Positions 61,451 to 64,000 of a stretch of 64,000 nucleotides of DNA are shown here, in pieces. How positions within the stretch are numbered: position 1 is the stretch's first letter; each line of letters starts with the position of its first letter. The stretch is from Amoebidium appalachense (Eukaryota > Ichthyosporea). The DNA lies in NCBI GenBank assembly GCA_963693365.1, contig CAVNZM010000001.1, forward strand, positions 19,096,001 through 19,160,000, written 5' to 3'. Position numbers and translations under genes: made by a program. The notes under the pieces are model-generated. The model was not told the DNA's origin and searched no databases. It was given only the letters and a program-made list of their open reading frames with translations.

Positions 61451-62051
61451 GAGCTTACACACACACAAACACACACATACACGCACACACGCACGCACGC
61501 ATGCACACACACACACACACACACACACACCCGCACCCACACACACACACACACACACTCACTCACACGCCTACACTTACTGCACTCGCACGCACGCACA
61601 CACACTTTGTCAAGCAACCATCGCGCATGCGGACAAGCATGCAAGCCCGTACTAAAATAATATTTCCTTGTCCCCTCCCTCCTCGCCTCACCAAGTCTTC
61701 ACTGCCGTCGTGTCGCAACTCGAAAGCAGTCAAGCTAACAAAACACGCCGTGGTAGAAAATCAATGATCCTTGCGTGGTCGAAATGGCACCAGCATGCTA
61801 CCATGGCCAGACAGCCAGACCGTGCGTGCTCGCCGGCGGCGCATGCACACTGGTCTGCAGCACAGGCAGCAGTAGCCTGTTTAGATATGGGATATATTTA
61901 CATGCACGAGAGGATGTTCCATATATGGCCAACGCTTTTTTTTTTTCTTTTTTTTGGAATTCTGGTCAACAAAATGGATAACAACAAAGAAGATATTTTG
62001 GTTTCTTGGATACAGTTGCATGACTCTTCAATGTCAGCTGGTAAGATATAC
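60227..62051. other. Intergenic region, no gene supported
   Basis: Contains G- and C-runs (about 61048-61070 and 61126-61160), a (CA)n/(GCAC)n compound microsatellite (61353-61600, with a GCAC core near 61410-61450) and unique sequence. Frames of 60-160 codons here are repeat-driven or lack splice context. Confidence 0.5.
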
Positions 62052-62251
62052 CATTGGGGTTTACGCTGTTTACTCGAGGCAAAGAGAACCAGTCTCAGGT
62101 ATGGGGGGGGGGGGTTTTGCTCGGAATATCCCCTCAGCGGTATATCATGATCACGTACATAGATGTCGGGTGGTGACTATATATCAGGGTTTACTTTCTC
62201 TACGAGACACCATAAAGACTACAAGGAGAAATCAATTAGTTGGGGTTCCCC

Positions 62252-62299
<48 letters not shown>

Positions 62300-62331
62300 G
62301 GGCTCCCCTCGGGACACTCGGTATCAGCTGG

Positions 62332-62388
<57 letters not shown>

Positions 62389-62937
62389 GTGTGTGTGTGT
62401 GCGCGTGCGCTATAATTTTGTAGTGATGTGTTTCTCAAGCCAATCAATACATCTAATAAACAGGTCGTAGTTACGCGTGTTTAGTATAAAATCAAGGATG
62501 TTGTAATTTACAGGTAGGCTATCTTTCTGGGTGTCTGTTGTGAATGTGACGTGTGTGTGTTGCGGTATTATGTGGTCTATCAAACTACATTTGGCGATAC
62601 ATGACCGGTTAAACTGGTGTGTGTGTGTGTTGTTTGGGCATGCAAATGATGCCACCTTATACTTATTAGATCTCCACTGTATAGCACGTGTACAGTAAAA
62701 GCGTGGTAATTGATCAATAATACCATCAGCTAGAGAAAGACCAGTTCTACAGGAAGGTAATATGTATTTAGGTGTTATACACTTGCGAGTGCCATATTTG
62801 GCAATATGGTTGAGGCGGTCAGTATATATAAAACGAGACATAAGGCTTAGTTTTTCAAGGTGTATGCTTTCATCGGGTCTAGTGTCGTGTGGTATCTTTT
62901 TCCATTTGTTATATTGCGTGATTATCTTGTGATTGAT
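62052..62937 (-). mobile_element. Dispersed repeat, copy B (inverted relative to copy A)
   Basis: Reverse-complement homologue of 37972-38815: the conserved tail (CCTCGAG, then AATATCCCCTCAGCGGTATA at 62130-62149), a long T-run (about 62253-62296), a GT array (62333-62386) and the ORF 3' end. High identity over about 850 bp implies recent dispersal. In copy B the tail also includes TAAACAGCGTAAACCCC, the piece found alone at 36970-37003. Confidence 0.75.
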
Positions 62938-63129
62938 ATACCATTGATGTTTTTGCGTAAATCGCACCGTCGCTCCAGCTGACCCATCACGCTCAGCAAG
63001 TTGAACGTGAGGCTTTCCGAAGGCTTGCTTCGTGCTCGACTCGCGATCGGCGAGCGTACAAGAGCAAGAGAGTAGCGAAGTCCTACCATTCTTTATGTAA
63101 ATCTTAGAAGTAGCATAAGCATTGTGCAT
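62410..63129 (-). CDS. ORF of the dispersed repeat (copy B), unknown protein
   Basis: A 239-codon frame from ATG 63129 to the stop at 62412-62410. Its C-terminal 165 residues match copy A closely (SRFIYTDRLNHIAKYGT; CITPKYILPSCRTGLSLADG; HVTFTTDTQKDSLPVNYN; IRCIDWLEKHI). A Cys/His cluster (FACPNNTHTHQFNRSC) might be a degenerate zinc knuckle. The first 60 or so residues are not shared and may belong to flanking DNA. Likely the C-terminal end of a retrotransposon-type protein, but no catalytic motif is present in the part seen. Confidence 0.45.
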   Translation of the reverse strand: MHNAYATSKIYIKNGRTSLLSCSCTLADRESSTKQAFGKPHVQLAERDGSAGATVRFTQKHQWYINHKIITQYNKWKKIPHDTRPDESIHLEKLSLMSRFIYTDRLNHIAKYGTRKCITPKYILPSCRTGLSLADGIIDQLPRFYCTRAIQWRSNKYKVASFACPNNTHTHQFNRSCIAKCSLIDHIIPQHTHVTFTTDTQKDSLPVNYNILDFILNTRNYDLFIRCIDWLEKHITTKL

Positions 63130-63266
63130 GACCGTGGCACGAGCAACCTAGTTTAGTTGGCACAGCAAGGATCGGATCTGGTGTGAGTGGCTGTGCCTGG
63201 CAACCCATTCTTGCAAAAGGGCTGCAACGTCTGATTGCCTATGTATCGAAACAAGTCGGCTGGAAC

Positions 63267-63291
63267 ACTACCACCTACTGAGGCGGTGTCT

Positions 63292-63325
<34 letters not shown>

Positions 63326-63353
63326 AAAAGGGACCCCCCCCTGAGTAGATGTT
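63267..63353 (+). repeat. Dispersed repeat with internal T-run (copy 2)
   Basis: CTACCACCTACTGAGGCGGT, GTCTCC, a T-run (about 63295-63320), ACTTAAAAGGGACC and CCTGAGTAGATGTTAAA. Same order as 34618-34697, with extra bases after the T-run. Confidence 0.6.
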
Positions 63354-63667
63354 AAAGCCGTTGTGTCTATGTGCATCGTCGTAAAGCTAAAACAGGGTTC
63401 TTCATGTAGTTGAGGGTGGTTATAGGAGACAAGCAGCTGTGTCTGCACCATTTATCTTTCTGTAACACGGTGCAGCCAAGTTGGAAATTTGTTATTGTTC
63501 ACGTAACGGGAAGATCTGCAAAGCGGAGAAGAAAAAAGGAGTCCGAGACAGGGAGCAGAGAGGGAGCCCTGGTCTGTCACGTGCTCTGTCTGTCAAGTAG
63601 AGTGGATCTTACGTCAGCAAAATATATCACACCGTTAAGGCCCGTGTCAAAGCATATAAATAGAAAG

Positions 63668-63742
63668 ATGGAGGAAAAGCAAGAGCAGGCCCCAGCGCCA
63701 CAAGAGCCGGCAGAGTTTAGTACTGAGCGGACACCACTATTG
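63668..63742 (+). CDS. First exon of a protein with an acidic dileucine signal (partial)
   Basis: ATG at 63668 opens 25 codons (MEEKQEQAPAPQEPAEFSTE, then RTPLL) ending at a strong donor TTG|GTAAGT (63742/63743) in phase 0. The end ERTPLL fits the [D/E]xxxL[L/I] endosome/lysosome sorting signal found at the cytoplasmic N-terminus of many multi-pass lysosomal transporters. Downstream exons lie outside the window, so the family is unknown. Upstream in-frame codons to 63410 lack a better start. Confidence 0.5.
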
Positions 63743-64000
63743 GTAAGTGAAGACTTGGATGCAGATCAGGTGCTGATGTTTAATCTGGGGTAGGTGGTTG
63801 GAACCTTTTCTATGAATCCAGGTTCAAAAACTGCATGATTAGGCCCACCTGCGCTCTCAAGCACTTTGTGTCTGTGTAGTAGTTTGAAACATTGGTGACC
63901 AGGAATCTCGGTTCTATTGTGTTTGTTTGCTTTTGTGTGTGTGTGTCTGGCTGTGCCTAACGCATGCGTGTGTGTTGGGGTGGGGGGAGGGGAGAGGGGG

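Noticed and set aside
61668-62150. 160-codon frame overlapping the tail of repeat copy B
   Set aside because: Composite of unique intergenic DNA and the conserved non-coding tail of the dispersed repeat; no homologous frame in copy A.

Overview
The window is nuclear DNA of an intron-rich eukaryote. Evidence: protein-coding exons joined by GT..AG introns in compatible phase, long gene-free stretches, abundant (CA)n/(GT)n arrays, very long homopolymer runs (G or C tracts up to about 57 bases) and several transposon families. EGF-type modules on phase-1 introns, an RGS domain, a Lines/LINS1-like protein and an acidic-dileucine membrane-protein exon point to the animal lineage in the broad sense (an invertebrate or a unicellular holozoan such as an ichthyosporean). 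The species cannot be settled from sequence alone. No tRNA, rRNA, CRISPR array or viral gene was seen.

Layout, left to right. (1) 368-1770 (+): last two exons of a Ser/Thr/Pro-rich protein. (2) 1771-8640: simple-sequence desert with one promoter-like CRE/CCAAT patch. (3) 9106-18690 (+): secreted or single-pass membrane protein with EGF-like modules, a transmembrane helix and an acidic tail, preceded by a double-CRE promoter. (4) 23507-27629 (+): 3' part of a disordered protein with three RFxV-like motifs. (5) 29810-31017 (-): two-exon gene with a C2H2-like finger split by its intron. (6) 33834-38815: transposon cluster (foldback element, tandem Helitron 3' ends, decayed Helitron helicase, TATA/AATAAA/hairpin module, 5'-truncated repeat with an ORF). 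(7) 39541-39873: minisatellite. (8) 40702-53218 (-): about 14 recognised exons of a Lines/LINS1-like gene whose introns are full of C/G runs and CA/GT arrays. (9) 53440-55977 (+): pogo-like DDE transposon with homopolymer frameshifts. (10) 58002-58414: hAT-like MITE with target-site duplication. (11) 59060-60226 (+): single-exon RGS protein. (12) 62052-63129 (-): second, longer copy of the repeat at 37972. (13) 63668-63742 (+): first exon of a gene running off the window.

Most long apparent reading frames are artefacts of repeats: (CA)n reads as Thr-His, (GT)n as Cys-Val, C-runs as polyproline and G-runs as polyglycine. Gene models here rest on splice sites, phase agreement and non-repetitive composition. 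The genes do not form an obvious functional cluster. The unifying features are repeat-loaded introns, several of which use the end of a CA array as the 3' splice site, and a one-sided arrangement of homopolymers (T-run then G-run, or C-run then A-run).
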